DNA from: Sternotherus odoratus
Taxonomy: Eukaryota > Chordata > Testudines > Kinosternidae
Reading direction: 5' to 3'
Assembly: GCA_032164245.1 (NCBI GenBank)
Contig: JAVMKO010000004.1
Span: 31,287,626 to 31,351,625, forward strand
Length of the DNA stretch: 64,000 nucleotides
How positions within the stretch are numbered: the first letter of the stretch is position 1; each line of letters starts with the position of its first letter. Below the pieces are notes generated by a model that saw nothing but the letters and a program-made list of their open reading frames with translations, made no database searches and was not told where the DNA came from. The position numbers were made by a program, and so were the translations under genes. Positions 1-11,852 of this stretch are shown piece by piece.

Positions 1-253
1 GCACTAACTGTCAATAGAAGGCAGAGTTATTTTTCTTCTGTGGAATGAGTCATGTTCATTGATATATAACAAAGTTATTTTTAAAATGGCTATTTCCCAT
101 ACTCTCTGTGAACAGAATTCATGGCAAAGATAGAGCAAAGGGAGATGAAGTGCACAACCATCCCATAATATTAATGATTCAGGAAAATGCTGAAGAGGTA
201 ATGCAAAAGTCCTAATTAAGAAAAAGTGGCAACATATAAAAAAAACTATATAC
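1..253. other. Unassigned AT-rich flank
   Basis: No repeat family, gene or structure was recognised. A 122-residue minus-strand frame starts here but runs into the LTR-like element and has no recognisable domain. Confidence 0.5.
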
Positions 254-257
254 ATAT

Positions 258-1003
258 TGTGACAAAGCTCCAAGACTGTACTTGTGGGTCTTGTGCTTCC
301 TGGCAGATTTAGGGGCCTCAGAAACTCATCTAGGCCCCAGAGTGCCCTATACTTTCTCAGTATAATTGGCAAGAGTCACCGCCTAGTGAGTTACCTTCAT
401 CACAGGCCAGTATGGAAGGTGGAAAGGGAGAGTATCCCACAGTCTCTGTAGAGCGCAGTAAGCACAGTTCGGCCTCCTGTGTGAACTGAGTCTCACTTCT
501 CCTCTCAAGAGGATTTCTGTAGAATATGGAGGGAGATAAGGGGAACCCGGGCCCATCCTCTATTCTGGGTTTCATCCCAGGGACTCTAATGGTAGCAGCT
601 GTTGGTGGCTTTCCTTCCACCACTAATGCTGCTTTGATTCCCTGGGCCACTTCCACAAGGTTGCCTCTTCCTAGCTTCACTCTTACCTCAGGTCCTCCTC
701 CTTGGATATGATCTGGTGTCTACCACTCAGTTTCACCAACAGCACAGCTTCCTACCACAGTTCCTGACATCACACACCCACCTGACTAACTGGGAGGGTT
801 TTTTAACTGGTTTCAGCCAGGCCCTGATTGGTTTCAGGTGTCCCAGTGAGGCTAGCTATTTCTACTGCCTTCTAGAAGCTTTTTAATTGGCCCCATGTGT
901 CTTGATTGGCCTGGAGTAGCCACTGTTTGGACCTACACATCCTGAGGCTGATATACCTGCCTTCCAGCACTTTCCTATACCCTTCTGGTCTGACTTTGTC
1001 ACA
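258..1003. mobile_element. LTR-like or TIR element, 746 bp, flanked by ATAT
   Basis: The unit starts TGTGACAAAG and ends CTTTGTCACA, a 10-bp perfect inverted match that includes the TG...CA ends expected of an LTR. It is flanked on both sides by ATAT (254-257 and 1004-1007), which fits a 4-bp target duplication. ATAT is itself palindromic, so the inverted match looks longer than it is. The interior is moderately GC-rich and non-coding; two short overlapping frames have no domain. I recognise the style as a common turtle repeat. It could be a solo LTR or a non-autonomous DNA element, since the inverted ends are longer than most LTRs show. Confidence 0.6.
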
Positions 1004-1007
1004 ATAT

Positions 1008-2369
1008 GTAGAGATAATTAACCATGATGCCTTTATGGATGAAACCTTGTCTGTGCTGTTCTGGTTTCAGATGTACTGAAATGTATTGGTGACTTTGATA
1101 CCCCAAACTTTCTTCCAGGTCCCATAAAGCTGACATGTACAGGGTAGACCTCAAAGTCATGTGGAGCAATCACAAAGTCATGTGGAACAAATGTCAGTCA
1201 CAATACCATGTTTCTGAAATATACAGCAAACTACTATTAAATTAGCTGAACTCTTTCAAGCTCCCTTGTTTGCTTCCGTTATCAGCTGGCTCTGGGAAGA
1301 TCATTACTCAACAGTTACAATTCTTTAGAGAATCAAGGAATCCCAGAGAGCTGTAAGATCCACATGACAGTCCCTCTGTACAATATCTGACAACCCAGTC
1401 TTCTTCACTCTTTCTAATGTCCATTTCCTCTCCTCTGGGTTGGTATAATTTTTTTGTATCTGTTCCACACTCCAACTGCAATGTTCCCAAGTGCTGTTCT
1501 GCAAAGGTCAAATAATGATTAGAACTAATAAAAACATTAGCTGAGATGCCATTGGAATTTGTAAGCTATAGGATTTGCTAAATGACAAGATAGAACAATA
1601 AATCACTGTATAAAAGAGAATATAGTTTGATATATAAAACCAAATTCCCGGCCAGATTCTCCGCTGCTTCCAGACTGTGCGGGGTGCTGCAGACTAAGTG
1701 AGCTTTAAGACACATGAGGATTCCTCGATTCTCTGTTGGCTCCAGCTTTGGGTGTAGGATAAGGAAAGCTCCAAAGTGTGGCACTTTGCTATTATCCCAA
1801 GAGACCATCAGCACCACATTCCTCTGGCCCCCCACACCTGGTTCAGGTGAGGAGGAAAACATAGGAGCCTGCTCTACACTTACTGGAGACTCCCCTATAT
1901 TCAGGTGGATCGTATGTATATTATGGCAGACACATCTGGTGCTGTCAAATGTAGTTAATACTTTAAACCCATAAGAACTGCCAAAGTGCTGTCACCCACA
2001 AAAGGCTTCACCAGACGGTAACGGTGAAGAAGTTAATCTCATAATAATAATACAAAAATGCATAATAGAGCTGATTCTGAGGTGTAAACTGAAAAACACA
2101 TCTCTTCAAAAACCTGGATATTACAAATGCATCTCTTCATTGGGAGATATAAACGCAGAAAATCATCCTAAGCACACACACACTTCCCTCAAAAATGTGG
2201 TTAGAAAAAACGTTCCCCCAAATCAATGCTGAGAAACTAGTTACTCTGATTGGATTCTTTGACTTTCGCATGATCACACGTCAGTATGTAATTCACTTGT
2301 GTAAAATAAGATAAATAACTGATTTATTGTTATGGACCTGGGGATAGCCTACACAACAATGTGTAACTT
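1008..2369. other. Unassigned sequence
   Basis: No gene or confident repeat. The segment around 1650-1850 is more GC-rich than its surroundings and has overlapping short frames on both strands (1714-1974 plus, 1578-1862 minus). This suggests an old repeat rather than a gene, because neither frame has a recognisable motif. Confidence 0.4.
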
Positions 2370-2407
2370 TATAATGCAAAGACCAAAAATTTGGTCTTTG
2401 CATTATA
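2370..2407. repeat. Near-perfect palindrome, 18-bp arms
   Basis: The arm TATAATGCAAAGACCAAA is followed after two A residues by its exact reverse complement. A 38-bp palindrome with a 2-nt spacer could extrude as a cruciform or form a tight RNA hairpin. No repeat family was recognised on either side. Confidence 0.9.
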
Positions 2408-2920
2408 GCTGTTTCTAACAAAAATTGAAAAATATAAATAAAAAGATTGTGAAAACAGCTTTCCCAGAGCACTGGAAAAATACTTGCTGCCAATAATTAC
2501 TACCACTTTCCCTCTTATGTTGTTTTCAACCTTTGCCTCATTTCCCATTCCATTCACTCATTACTGGGACCCTCGGAGCCAAGTAAACCAGACGCACTAT
2601 GCATCCCTAGACTACAGGATCTGTTAACACCATAGTATACCTGAATCCTTTATATGAAAATGATATAAATTTTGTATGACTGATTTGAAGCAACAAATGC
2701 TTTCTGAATGCTTTGTATTCAATGCCTTGATGGCTGTGTGTTTCTCCTTCTTTAAAATAAAAGGAAAACAAAATGTAGGAGTCATGGTAATCTGAACAAA
2801 CAGCTGCAATCAGATCCTGAGCACCTGAATCTTCTTTAAACTAAGGATGTAATGTAAGTGGGCCTAGCATACTTGTTTGCTATCCACCATCACAATGTTC
2901 ATTCTGCTTGTTTGTTATGT
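2408..2920. other. Unassigned AT-rich sequence
   Basis: Nothing recognisable apart from short frames without motifs. Confidence 0.4.
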
Positions 2921-3055
2921 CGCTTTCCCCCACCCTTTGCCTGTCTTTTTAGTGAACTCTTCAGGGTCTACTTCTGTGTTTGTACAATGCCTAGCACAAT
3001 GAAGCTCCAATCTTGTGTGGTCCTTGTAAATTACTGTAATAAATATAATTAACAA
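2921..3055 (+). repeat. Old L2/MIR-type LINE tail
   Basis: The segment follows the pattern of L2-like 3' tails: a pyrimidine-rich stretch, a 'gtgaactcttcaggg' stretch, a 'tgtacaatgcctagcacaatg' type stretch, then an AATAAATATAAT end. In the families I know this order is 'agctcttcaggg...cagcgcctagcaca...aataaat'. It is diverged, hence ancient. Confidence 0.55.
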
Positions 3056-4034
3056 CAACAATGTGCATCTTGAGATCAAAAGGTACAATTTGAAACCTGA
3101 CTTTTTCTCAGGATCCACCATGTTGAAATCCTAGAAAGAAAGAAGACACTGTAAATTTATTATTATTATTAATTTCAGTTAATGTACTAAAATGGGACAG
3201 ACCCTCACTCAGTATACAAAGGGGTTAAATGGCTTTAATGTAGCTACACTGACTTGAAACAGATGAGAATCTTTAAGCAAAGTCTGAAAACTTTGAGAAA
3301 CAGTGGCAAGAATAGTTCCATGTCCCCACAGCACAGATTAAAAGAGAGGGACTGGGAGAAGTAGGACTCCAATCTACAGTTGGCGGACACGTACACCCAA
3401 TAATTAGTTTAAGGCAATTCTTGTACCTCCAAGGCAGTTCTATGAAGGAAGACTTACAATCATTTCATCATTATTCCGTATACAGCAGCTTAGTGTATAT
3501 GGCATGTCTGTGCTAGAGAGGATTTTTCTTCAAGTTCCTTTTTAAATCAAAACTTATGATTGATTACTTGTGAACTACTGAATAATACCACCAAAACCCA
3601 AGTTTCTGAAGCCACCTAGTAAACTACCTAGTTTGTCACTTTTGTGGAAGAACAATTACACAGTTCTAATTGATTTTTCCTCTAATTCATCTTCAAAACC
3701 TAGAAATATTTTACTAGAATAGTATGTCCATTAGTAATAGATCTGAATGAGAATCAGGATATATTATTATGTCTATCAAATAGGAATACTAATAATTCAT
3801 TTCCTAAATTTCTATAATTAGCATATTGATAACCCAACTCTTGTAAGTTTAGCAACTTCAGTTCCTAAAATATGCAAAACACTCTTGTCTTCAGTAACAT
3901 TACAGATGCTCTAAGTTTCTGAGTAATTTATTGCAACATCTTCAGCCTGATTCTGCTCTTTTTTATTCCACTTTTACACCGGTGTAAGTCCAGTAAAGTT
4001 AGTGGAGTTATTCATGATTTTAACTGGTCTGAGA
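3056..4034. other. Unassigned sequence with a possible palindromic repeat scrap
   Basis: Nothing gene-like. Around 3948-4020, 'gattctgctc...ttacaccggtgtaa' resembles one half of a widespread sauropsid palindromic repeat. The call for that scrap is weak. Confidence 0.35.
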
Positions 4035-4040
4035 ACAGAA

Positions 4041-4721
4041 TGATGTTAGAGATGGAAAGAAGGAAGAGGGGGACCCAGAGGCGGATTGAGTAAGTGGGCT
4101 TCTTTATTGCGGTACTTGTTCCCCTCAATTCAATTGTTGAGCAAGCACTGAATTAGTTACAGCACACTCTTTTTATCTAAGTTAGTACATAAATACCTGC
4201 ATTTACTACAACATCCCCAAAAACCTTTAGTGATCCGAATGCCCATACAATGAATATTCATAGCTATATACTGAATATAATTAGCCCCACCCCTGTTTAC
4301 TGCTTACAGCATTAAGCATATTCTACAGACATTTTTACCTTGAAGATACATTTTTTTGCAGTAATTGCAGTCACAGATTCCCTTGATCAGCTGTTCTCAG
4401 GGAACAGAGAAAGGGGCCATGACCCCAAGCTCATTTATGTAGCTGGGAAAGGAAGGGAGGGGAGAGATAATACTTCTTTACACAAAGGGTATTCTTTAGA
4501 CATTCACGTTCCTTATGCAACTGCAACGCTTATCAATCCTTAACAAGCAGAGGGGAAGAGAGAGGTATAGCCCTTTATCTATCAAGTGCAGAAATGGTGT
4601 CTGCCTGTGCTTGTACTCCCTAACACCATGTCAGCACACCAGCAGTTTCCCAGGTCTCTACTGGAGCCTTACATATCCCAACAAATCAATCTGGTCTGGT
4701 TCAGTTAGGTAGCATCTGACA
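4041..4721 (-). mobile_element. Solo LTR, 681 bp, with 6-bp target duplication
   Basis: The unit starts TGATGTTAGA and ends CATCTGACA, so it has TG...CA ends with short imperfect inverted termini. ACAGAA flanks it exactly on both sides (4035-4040 and 4722-4727), as expected of a 6-bp integrase duplication. On the minus strand AATAAA lies at 4108-4103, followed by about 60 bp to the LTR end, which fits a polyadenylation signal before a short U5. This gives the minus orientation. No internal retroviral genes adjoin it, so it is a solo LTR left by recombination. The retrovirus class cannot be told from this alone. Confidence 0.7.
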
Positions 4722-4727
4722 ACAGAA

Positions 4728-5030
4728 ATTATCACTGTGAATATGAACGTATAGACTATGAATTCTTTATTCCTTTGATTGATTTAATTCTAACATGAAT
4801 ATATTATGTTCACAATAAAATGTGGCTAGTGCCATCATATTATTACATAGAGGTAAATAAAATAGATCAGTTCATGAAACTGCTCCGTCCCCTTTACCTC
4901 TTCTTTTTAAACTCTGTTTCACCACACAAAAAATATCTCCAACCAGGTAGTCAGGTAGTCAGATTCTTCCCTGAAAATAATTTCATACATTTAATTATTT
5001 TTTTTCTAATGTTACAGTCACAGATAAATC
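4728..5030. other. Unassigned AT-rich sequence
   Basis: Nothing recognisable. A 98-residue frame (4820-5116) has no domain. Confidence 0.4.
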
Positions 5031-5870
5031 ATTGGGAAGACAGGAATCCAAGAGTAGAAATAAATGTTTTTCCATCTTTAATAATGATATCACATGTGGC
5101 TTACTTCAGAGATTAGCACTGAGGTCAAAGTTATTCAATATATTTATTAATAACCTGAAGGATAAATTTGGTAGTTACCTGCTGAAACGTGCTGGTGACA
5201 TTACTTTAGTTGAGTTGGTGGAAATTTCAGGATTATTAGGAATTTTAAAAGGATTTCATAAAGAAAGGTGGTCTGAATTAAATCAGCTGTAATTATGTCC
5301 AGTCACAATAAGAGCAAATTAATTCATATCAGAAAAGCAATTTGAACTTTTCACACACATTAGGTGAAACTTCTAGGAGTCACTGCTGAAAACTCAATGA
5401 CGTCACTTGCTTCCTCTTAGGGAAGCAGGCTAATAGTGTGTTTCTATCAGTCAATAAAGGGTGAGATAGTATAAATCAATGGTGCCTGCTTGCCTTTGAA
5501 ACGGCATTCAATTTTGGTCATCATACATGAAAGATCATTTTATTTTTCCATCTCTTAGCTTTTTCTATTTCTATGTCCATAATGGGATATGGGCAAACAG
5601 TGGCTGAAATAGAAAAGTTCCAGAAATGGAAAAATAAAATGATTAGAGGCATGGGATATTGGAGACATATATAAGGAGAGATGAAAAAAATGCTCCTATG
5701 AGTTACCCTGCTGCAAAGAGAAAGAAGGAACATGAAAAAAGATATACAAAACAATAAATGGCATAGGGAAAGGCAACCGATTCCCATATTCACCCAGTCC
5801 CAAAACAAGAAAGAGTGGGGAACATAATCTGACTATAATAGAACATGTATTTTACACAGTGTCTAATCAA
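5031..5870 (+). mobile_element. Highly decayed LINE (CR1/L2-like) reverse transcriptase region
   Basis: A frame at 5100-5160 reads LRSKLFNIFINNLKD, close to the LINE reverse transcriptase block 'GPxLFNIFINDLD'. Further downstream, 'gaaatagaaaagttccagaa' and 'aaaatgattagaggcatggga' follow the order of CR1/L2 3' coding sequence ('EKLQKVQKRMIRG'). Stops and frameshifts are frequent and no long frame survives. Older than the CR1 copies at 12 kb and 53 kb. Confidence 0.5.
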
Positions 5871-6404
5871 TCTGTGGATTGGGAAATTATTTGGGCAAAT
5901 ACTTGAACGCATATATAAGAATCTAATAATTATTGCTTCACTGGGCAAGTCAGTAAGTTATTTATCTAAAGAAAAGTGACATGTCTCCCTCTCAGTCAGT
6001 TACAAAATGACTATTTTCATACCTAAAACTCCCCATTCACCTTTTGTATTTTGAAATCTTTTCTCCAGGTCAGGAAAGTAGAGGCTGAGACTTCAGTAAA
6101 TTAATTTTTTTAATTGTGCAGCTTGACATTCTATGTGGCAGTGAAGCTGATTTGAATATTTTGTTATAGATTTGGAAGAAATGAGATGAATAGAATAATA
6201 CAAGGTCTCCCAGACTGAGTGAGGAAAACTGTCTGAAAGGAGTTTGCAAACACAGCTGGCTGAAAAAAATGATACAAAGAAATTCATCCAGTTCTATCGA
6301 GCTGCTATAATTTGATGGTGTCTTCTCCAGCGATAGCTGAACCAAAACAACACACCAACCCCAGGTCCTCTCTAGAATCCATTTGCCTGATCTTGCAAAG
6401 TCTA
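5871..6404. other. Unassigned sequence
   Basis: No gene or repeat recognised. Minus-strand frames at 6070-6345 have no motif. Confidence 0.35.
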
Positions 6405-6595
6405 TTCGATTTAATATTATGATATTTCCCCCATTTTACAGATAAGGCAACCAAGTATGAGAAGGGATAAGTGTCATGGTAAGAATTCCAGAAGAAGTCA
6501 GTAAAAGACCTAGAATCAGAATCTGGGTCTCCTGACTCCCAGATCTATGCCTAATCAACTAGAAGAATGAAGTACTGAAAAGTACTTTTCCTTTA
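6405..6595 (-). repeat. MIR SINE fragment
   Basis: 'ccattttacagataaggcaa' followed by 'ggataagtgtcatgg' and 'agaatctgggtctcctgact' matches the reverse complement of the MIR core ('ttttacagatgaggaaactgagg ... gggattcgaacccagg'). It is diverged, as expected of this ancient amniote SINE. Confidence 0.65.
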
Positions 6596-6665
6596 TGATC
6601 CTTAGTTTCCCCCATCTGTAACATGGTTTTACAATAAGTATTTACTAGGAATAATACCACTCTTT
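6596..6665 (+). repeat. Second MIR fragment, opposite orientation
   Basis: 'ccttagtttcccccatctgtaa' followed by a run ending in 'aataatacc' matches the sense MIR core ('cctcagtttcctcatctgtaaaatgggataataatacc'). It lies next to the minus-strand MIR. Confidence 0.6.
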
Positions 6666-9048
6666 TGAATAAAGTGACTGTAGTTATGATTGACATTTTT
6701 TCATTGGGGAATCCTTTCCCTCACCTTGTTTGGCACATTCATGCAATTGCCAGCCATAATCTGGCCTTAATATCAGAGTAGATGAACATAGAAATATGGG
6801 CATCAGGAGGCATTACTTGAGCTAAGGGTCAAACATTTAGTAAATGGAAAAAAATAAAAAACTAGTTCCATTAAAATAGTTTCCATATTTTACAGTGTGA
6901 AACTTGTCAATTTTTTTTGCTTTGGTGAGTGTTTTTAAATGTATTTTATCGTTTAATATTTGTTACATGATACTTTATTATTATTAGCCAACTACCATAT
7001 ATATATATATATATAGGCTAAACCCTGCCTGCTTTGTAACACTCTTGAAATACAATGCAGATGTAAAGTCATTTTAACCAGCTCCTTGTGGATTCCCTTG
7101 ACATGGGTGATGTGAACAACTGAGAATGTCCTCCAACTGAGAATGTCATACAGTGTTCAGGAGTTGTTGTTGGTTAGTGTGTGTGGTTTTTATTTGTTTA
7201 GTTTTGGTTGGTTGGTTTGGGGAAAGGGGACTTTTTGTTTCTTTTGTTTGTTAATGTGCTGGAATTCAGTTTCAGACCTGATTATTGTAACATAACTTTA
7301 AGAGAAATTTCTTAGATGAAGCAATCAATGAGAAAGTATGAATTCCTCAGAAAAAAGAAAGGACTACTTGAAGACCATATAAAACTGTACTTTTTATCAT
7401 AGTATTAATATGCTAAATATAGAAAGCAAATATGGTATATGTAAAATCTTGACTGAAAGGTAAATAAGGGTATACATGATATTTTACCTGTGTGATCGAA
7501 TTTACTTTACAATTCAGATTGAAAACGAAATGGAGTTTAAAGCAATGTCTCTAACATAAGAAATAAAGTTTACAACAGAATCCAAGTGAAAATTTTATAC
7601 TGTCCATGTAAAAATCCCCCTGTAATAACATTTATTTATTACCAAAGAGAGGCTATATGGTGTATTTTGTTTCTTCTGAGCCCCTTCTCATGTGAATAGT
7701 TCTAGTAACTTAAATTAAGATGCACAGTGAATAAGGGTTGCCTAAGGACCAGATTAGTAAGCATACTTTAACAAATTTCAAAGCATAAAAAAATCCATCT
7801 CCTGAGCAACATAGTTTTATTTTAGCTTTTCATGACATCAACACTAATAACAGAAAATTAAAGAAATAGGTAGGAGATACTCCTTCTGCTGCTTAAAATT
7901 TACCAGTAACTGTATCTGCTTCACAGAAAATAACTGGGATGTTCTGGGGTCATGTGATCAAAATTCCACTTTAAATGAACTTCTCTAAATGGGCAGAGGT
8001 CAAGAGTTCTAGTTTTCCCAGTCGTTCTCATCATCTTGGACCAGGGACCATACCGGTGCCTGCCTGGCTTTACCCCATGCATAAACTTGTGAGCAGCTGC
8101 AGCCGCTACGGGTCTTACACTGCTGAGAGAGACCTTATTCTACTCAATCCATTTAATGACAATAAAACAGAAGCATATTTTCTTAATAAATAAATGACAA
8201 TGAAGAAATAACAAGGAAAGGACTTTGAGCTTCATCCTGTCTAAGATTTTCTATAAAGATAAGATTACACTAGCACATTACAATCACCCAGAGCATTTTT
8301 ATCCATAACTGTTTTCATCAAGATTAATCTACAAAGCTTTTTCACCAGCCAATTCCATCACTGGTCTCAAAATAGAATATACATGGTAATTTACATTAAT
8401 AAACCACAACCAGACCATTAAACAGACTTTCTAAAGTGTTGCCTTTCTGTTCAAAACTTCAGCAGAAATGATCAAACTGTTTCCAAAACATCAAATTTAA
8501 AAAGCTGTAAAAATAACTTAACTGTATAGGTTTCAAACTGTGCAAGCTACTTTACTGACTTGATTGGTACCATGGTATTCTACAACAAGGCTAAGGGAGA
8601 ATGTAAAATAAAATAAAATAATAACAAACAACAATAATAATAATTAATAATCACAAAATTTCATTCCCCAAGACACACAACTGGGAATTGGGTGGAGAAT
8701 TCTTGGAATTGGTGGAACAAGACAACTAAGGATATATTTAATCACTTTCCTATTTTGGCTGCTATATCATTTGTATCTTTGAGGCACTGCCTTGGAGTGA
8801 GAATGTTAGTGGCCCTAATGAAGGTGTGGGAATGGAGAGCACATAAGGACCAAAGCATGATAGGTAGGAGACCCTCAGACAGCCTCAGACTTATGTTCCC
8901 CAGGAATACATATTATCCCAGGGTCATGCTTCCCTTTCACATGGCCACAAGTTAGCACTTAGAATTGATACAGTAATTTATAACAGGGATTCCAAAAGCA
9001 CACACTCTTCTGTAGAGTTTATGAAAAAAATTGAATGCCAAGAAGGAC
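6666..9048. other. Unassigned 2.4-kb stretch
   Basis: Contains a short TA run at about 6997-7015 and AAAAT/AATAAT low-complexity at about 8605-8655. A GC-richer patch at 7975-8193 has a 72-residue frame with no recognised domain, followed by AATAAA-type sequence. It is not called as a gene. Confidence 0.4.
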
Positions 9049-9056
9049 TATTAGAT

Positions 9057-9427
9057 CAGCGGCTTTCCATGAGGGGTACATGTACCCTTGGGGGTATGCA
9101 GAAGTGTTCCAGATGGGATATCAACTCATCTAGATATTTGCCCAGTTCTACAACAGTCTACATAAAAAGTACTAGCAAAATCAGTCTGAACTAAAATTTC
9201 ATGCAGACAATGACTTGTTTACATGGTTCTACATAATATATCAGCAGTTCTCAAATTGTGGGCTAGTTCATTTTAATGGGGTCACAAGGGCCAGAGTTAG
9301 AGTTGCTGGGACCAAGGGCAGAAAGCCAAAGCCTGAGTTTTTAAGTGAGGTGAAACTTGGGGTACGCAAAACAAATCAAACTCTTGAAAGGAATACAGTA
9401 ACCTTTTGGAAAGGTTGTGAACCATTA
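9057..9427. mobile_element. hAT-type MITE, interrupted by a second hAT fragment
   Basis: Starts CAGCGGCTTTCC and ends GGTTGTGAACCATTA, decayed inverted ends of the common 'CAGnGGTTCTCAAcC' reptile hAT families. Flanks tattagat (9049-9056) and aataagat (9428-9435) agree at 6 of 8 positions, as for a decayed 8-bp duplication. The first half carries 'ggggtacatgtacccttggggg' type sequence and the last 90 bp carry the matching 'ggggtacgc...' 3' part, so the segment between was inserted later. Confidence 0.6.
9242..9337 (+). mobile_element. Truncated hAT MITE nested in the previous element
   Basis: Starts CAGCAGTTCTCAAATTGTGGG and contains 'ttttaatggggtcacaaggg', typical of another reptile hAT MITE family. 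The far end is missing. Nesting inside 9057-9427 shows that it inserted second. Confidence 0.5.
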
Positions 9428-9435
9428 AATAAGAT

Positions 9436-10635
9436 CATCTAGATAGAGCTGTATAGCACCGGACATACATTATTGGATTCAAAAATTCTGTGTTTAACTA
9501 AAAAGTGCATCTTCCAGAAAGGCTTTATCTGAAGACAAAAATCTGATCAATGTTACAACATTTCAAATAGAAAGTCTCTATCATATCATCAAAAGTCACA
9601 TATCCTCACCTCAACAGTCCTTGACTAAAGCAAAATAGTACATAATACTTCCAACCATTCCCCATCCTACTTGTACCCAAACTTTCCTTTAAATTCAGAA
9701 AAAAACAGATGGGGAATACAATTCAATTTGTTCAATAGCATTATATGCAATCTTTATTTGCAGCTAACATAACTCCAAAATATGAGTTACTACTATATAG
9801 AGAACACCTACATTCAGCCCCTAATCCTTCTTCTGAAGTGAATTGCACAGACAATATTTCGGTGACTTGAATTAATGAACCAATAAATTGGATACAATCA
9901 AAACATCACACTTACCAAAAAATCATGTCATAGACTAATGGCCAGACTGAGTTTACACTCTGACCCAGGTCAGGTCTGCAGCAGGGCAAAGAGACACCAG
10001 CCCTCAGTAATAGAATGTAATCTCTTCCCAGCACACGGGGGGAATGTGTACAATGCATCATCACCACCAGGAGAAGGTATGAAGATAGAGCGAGCCAATG
10101 TTGCTGCATCCTTCTTCCCAAATCCCTTCTGAATGTTTTGCAATCCTAAAGGAGTTAGGAGGGTCAGTACCACAAACACTGACATTGTTCATGTTCCTTG
10201 CACAGTGAATGGAAACGATATGTAGGAGAATAATTCCTTGCTTCTTCCCTCTGCTCACCCATCCCTTGGTCAAGGCCAACCTAGCCCTAAATGTATGCTC
10301 TTGAAGCCCTTACCTAAGCAGGAATATTTAAATCAATAATGATACTCCCGTAAACAAGAGATGCAGGTCTGGGCTCTTTAAAACATAATTAAAAAATCTA
10401 ATTACTGGATGCAAAGCAAAAATGTAGAAGAAGAAAAAAACAGTGGATTCATTCAGGGAAACTTTTAACATAAAAGAAACAAGATAAAAACATTTTCTTA
10501 AAAATATGAGATAATTAGAATGCTAGTGGATTAATTTAACTAAAGAACATCTGTTTGTACGTGTCTATCTGATTAAATCTAATGTGAAGACTTTGTGTTA
10601 GTTAACTTTGAAGTTGTAGATTTTTATCTAAGTAG
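9436..10635. other. Unassigned 1.2-kb stretch
   Basis: Only short overlapping frames without motifs (around 9912-10279). Confidence 0.4.
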
Positions 10636-11050
10636 TTATAGAGTCATAGACTTTAAGGTCAGAAGGGACCATTATGTTCATCTAGTCTTACCTCCTGAAC
10701 AATGCAGGCCACAGAATCTCACCCACCCACTTCTGTAATAAACCCCTAACCTAAGTCTGAGCAATTGAAGTCTTCAAATCATGGTTTAAAGACTTCAAAG
10801 TGAAGAGAATCCTCTAGCGAGTGACCTGTGCCCCTTGCTGCAGAGGAAGGCGAAACTCCCCTCCCCCCCCCCAGGGCCTCTGTCAATCTGCCTTAGAGGA
10901 AAATACCACCCTGACCCCAAATATGGCAATAAGATAAACCCTGAGCATGTGGGCAAGACTCACCAGCCAGACACCAAGAAAAAAATTATCCGTAGTAACT
11001 CAGATCCCACCCCATCTAACATCCCATCACAGGCCATCTAACATCCCACA
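10636..11050 (-). mobile_element. CR1 LINE 3' end (untranslated part)
   Basis: The plus strand begins with 'catagactttaagg', 'agaagggacc', 'atctagtc' and 'cctcctg', the reverse complement of a reptile CR1 3' terminus. It continues through 'acagaatctcacccacccac', also typical of this subfamily. No coding sequence. A C-run lies at about 10863-10871, and 'catctaacatccca' occurs twice near the inner end. Confidence 0.75.
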
Positions 11051-11260
11051 CAAGTGGCACTCTGTGGTTTCAATGTCAGAGAGAATGTTCCCAGATGTTG
11101 CTTCCAAATTTGTCATTGATGAGTTGGTGCAGATAAAAATATATAGATGCTTTGAATTACATTAAAAAATTTAGCAGCCTCACTAGAAGCTGATGTTGTA
11201 TTACTGTCCACCAAGTTCAGTGAATGAGAACTGCTCACTGTGAACATTTGTGTCTGTCAA

Positions 11261-11480
11261 GAATCAGAGAGGTAGCCGTGTTAGTCCGGAATAGCAGAAG
11301 TAACAAAGAGTCTTGTGGCACCTTAAAGACTAACTAAAGTATTGAAGCATAAGCTTTCGTGGAATAATACCCACTTCATCGGATGCAAGCAGTGGAAGTG
11401 TCCAGGGGCAGGTATAAATAAGTATGCAAGAACTAGGTAGGGGATAACAAGGTTAGTCCAATCTCTGTGCATCTAGAGAA
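11261..11480 (-). mobile_element. Penelope-like element fragment
   Basis: Begins 'gaatcagagaggtagccgtg' and carries 'tcttgtggcaccttaaagac', 'aagctttcgtgg' and 'cacttcatcggatgca', the conserved order of a repeat abundant in turtles and lizards. I take this as the terminal region of Penelope-like retroelements, which are known to carry hammerhead ribozymes. On the minus strand 11382-11355 reads CCGATGA, a short stem, then GAAA, i.e. a hammerhead-like core. Sequence to about 11465 continues with family-typical 'aggggcaggtataaata'. The family name is inferred from memory. Confidence 0.6.
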
Positions 11481-11852
11481 AAGGGAATACATATGCACCA
11501 GCAGCAGACATAATTTTCTACATTCTGGGTTCTAGTGCCTCCCCTCCCCACACACATACAGTCTGGCACCTGAGGTGGCCGCCTCAGTTCATTTCCTGGT
11601 CAAGCCAGCCCTGGTTTATTCAGTAGTTACCCATTTTCCCATTTATAAAGTTTCTAGTTAGCTGTCTGCCTTTTGTTCTCTACCTCTTCCTGATTCTTAC
11701 TTCAGTCTTTTACTTTGAATAGTTAGCATCACTAATATTAGTGAACCTGTTGTCTCCTTAGTGGACATTGTGTTAACTCCCAACTGCTCCTCTGGTATTT
11801 GTATCCTCCTTGGACAAGTTTATTTTGAAAGTGAATAGAAATTCTGTTTTCC
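11481..11852. other. Mostly unassigned; possible hAT scrap
   Basis: Around 11560-11612, 'ggcacctgaggtggccgcctc' followed by 'gccagccctgg' resembles one end of a reptile hAT family ending CCGGCCCTG. The rest is unassigned. Confidence 0.3.

Noticed and set aside
7975..8193. 72-residue frame followed by AATAAA-like sequence
   Set aside because: No domain, no splice context and no similarity I recognise. AATAAA is common in AT-rich DNA.
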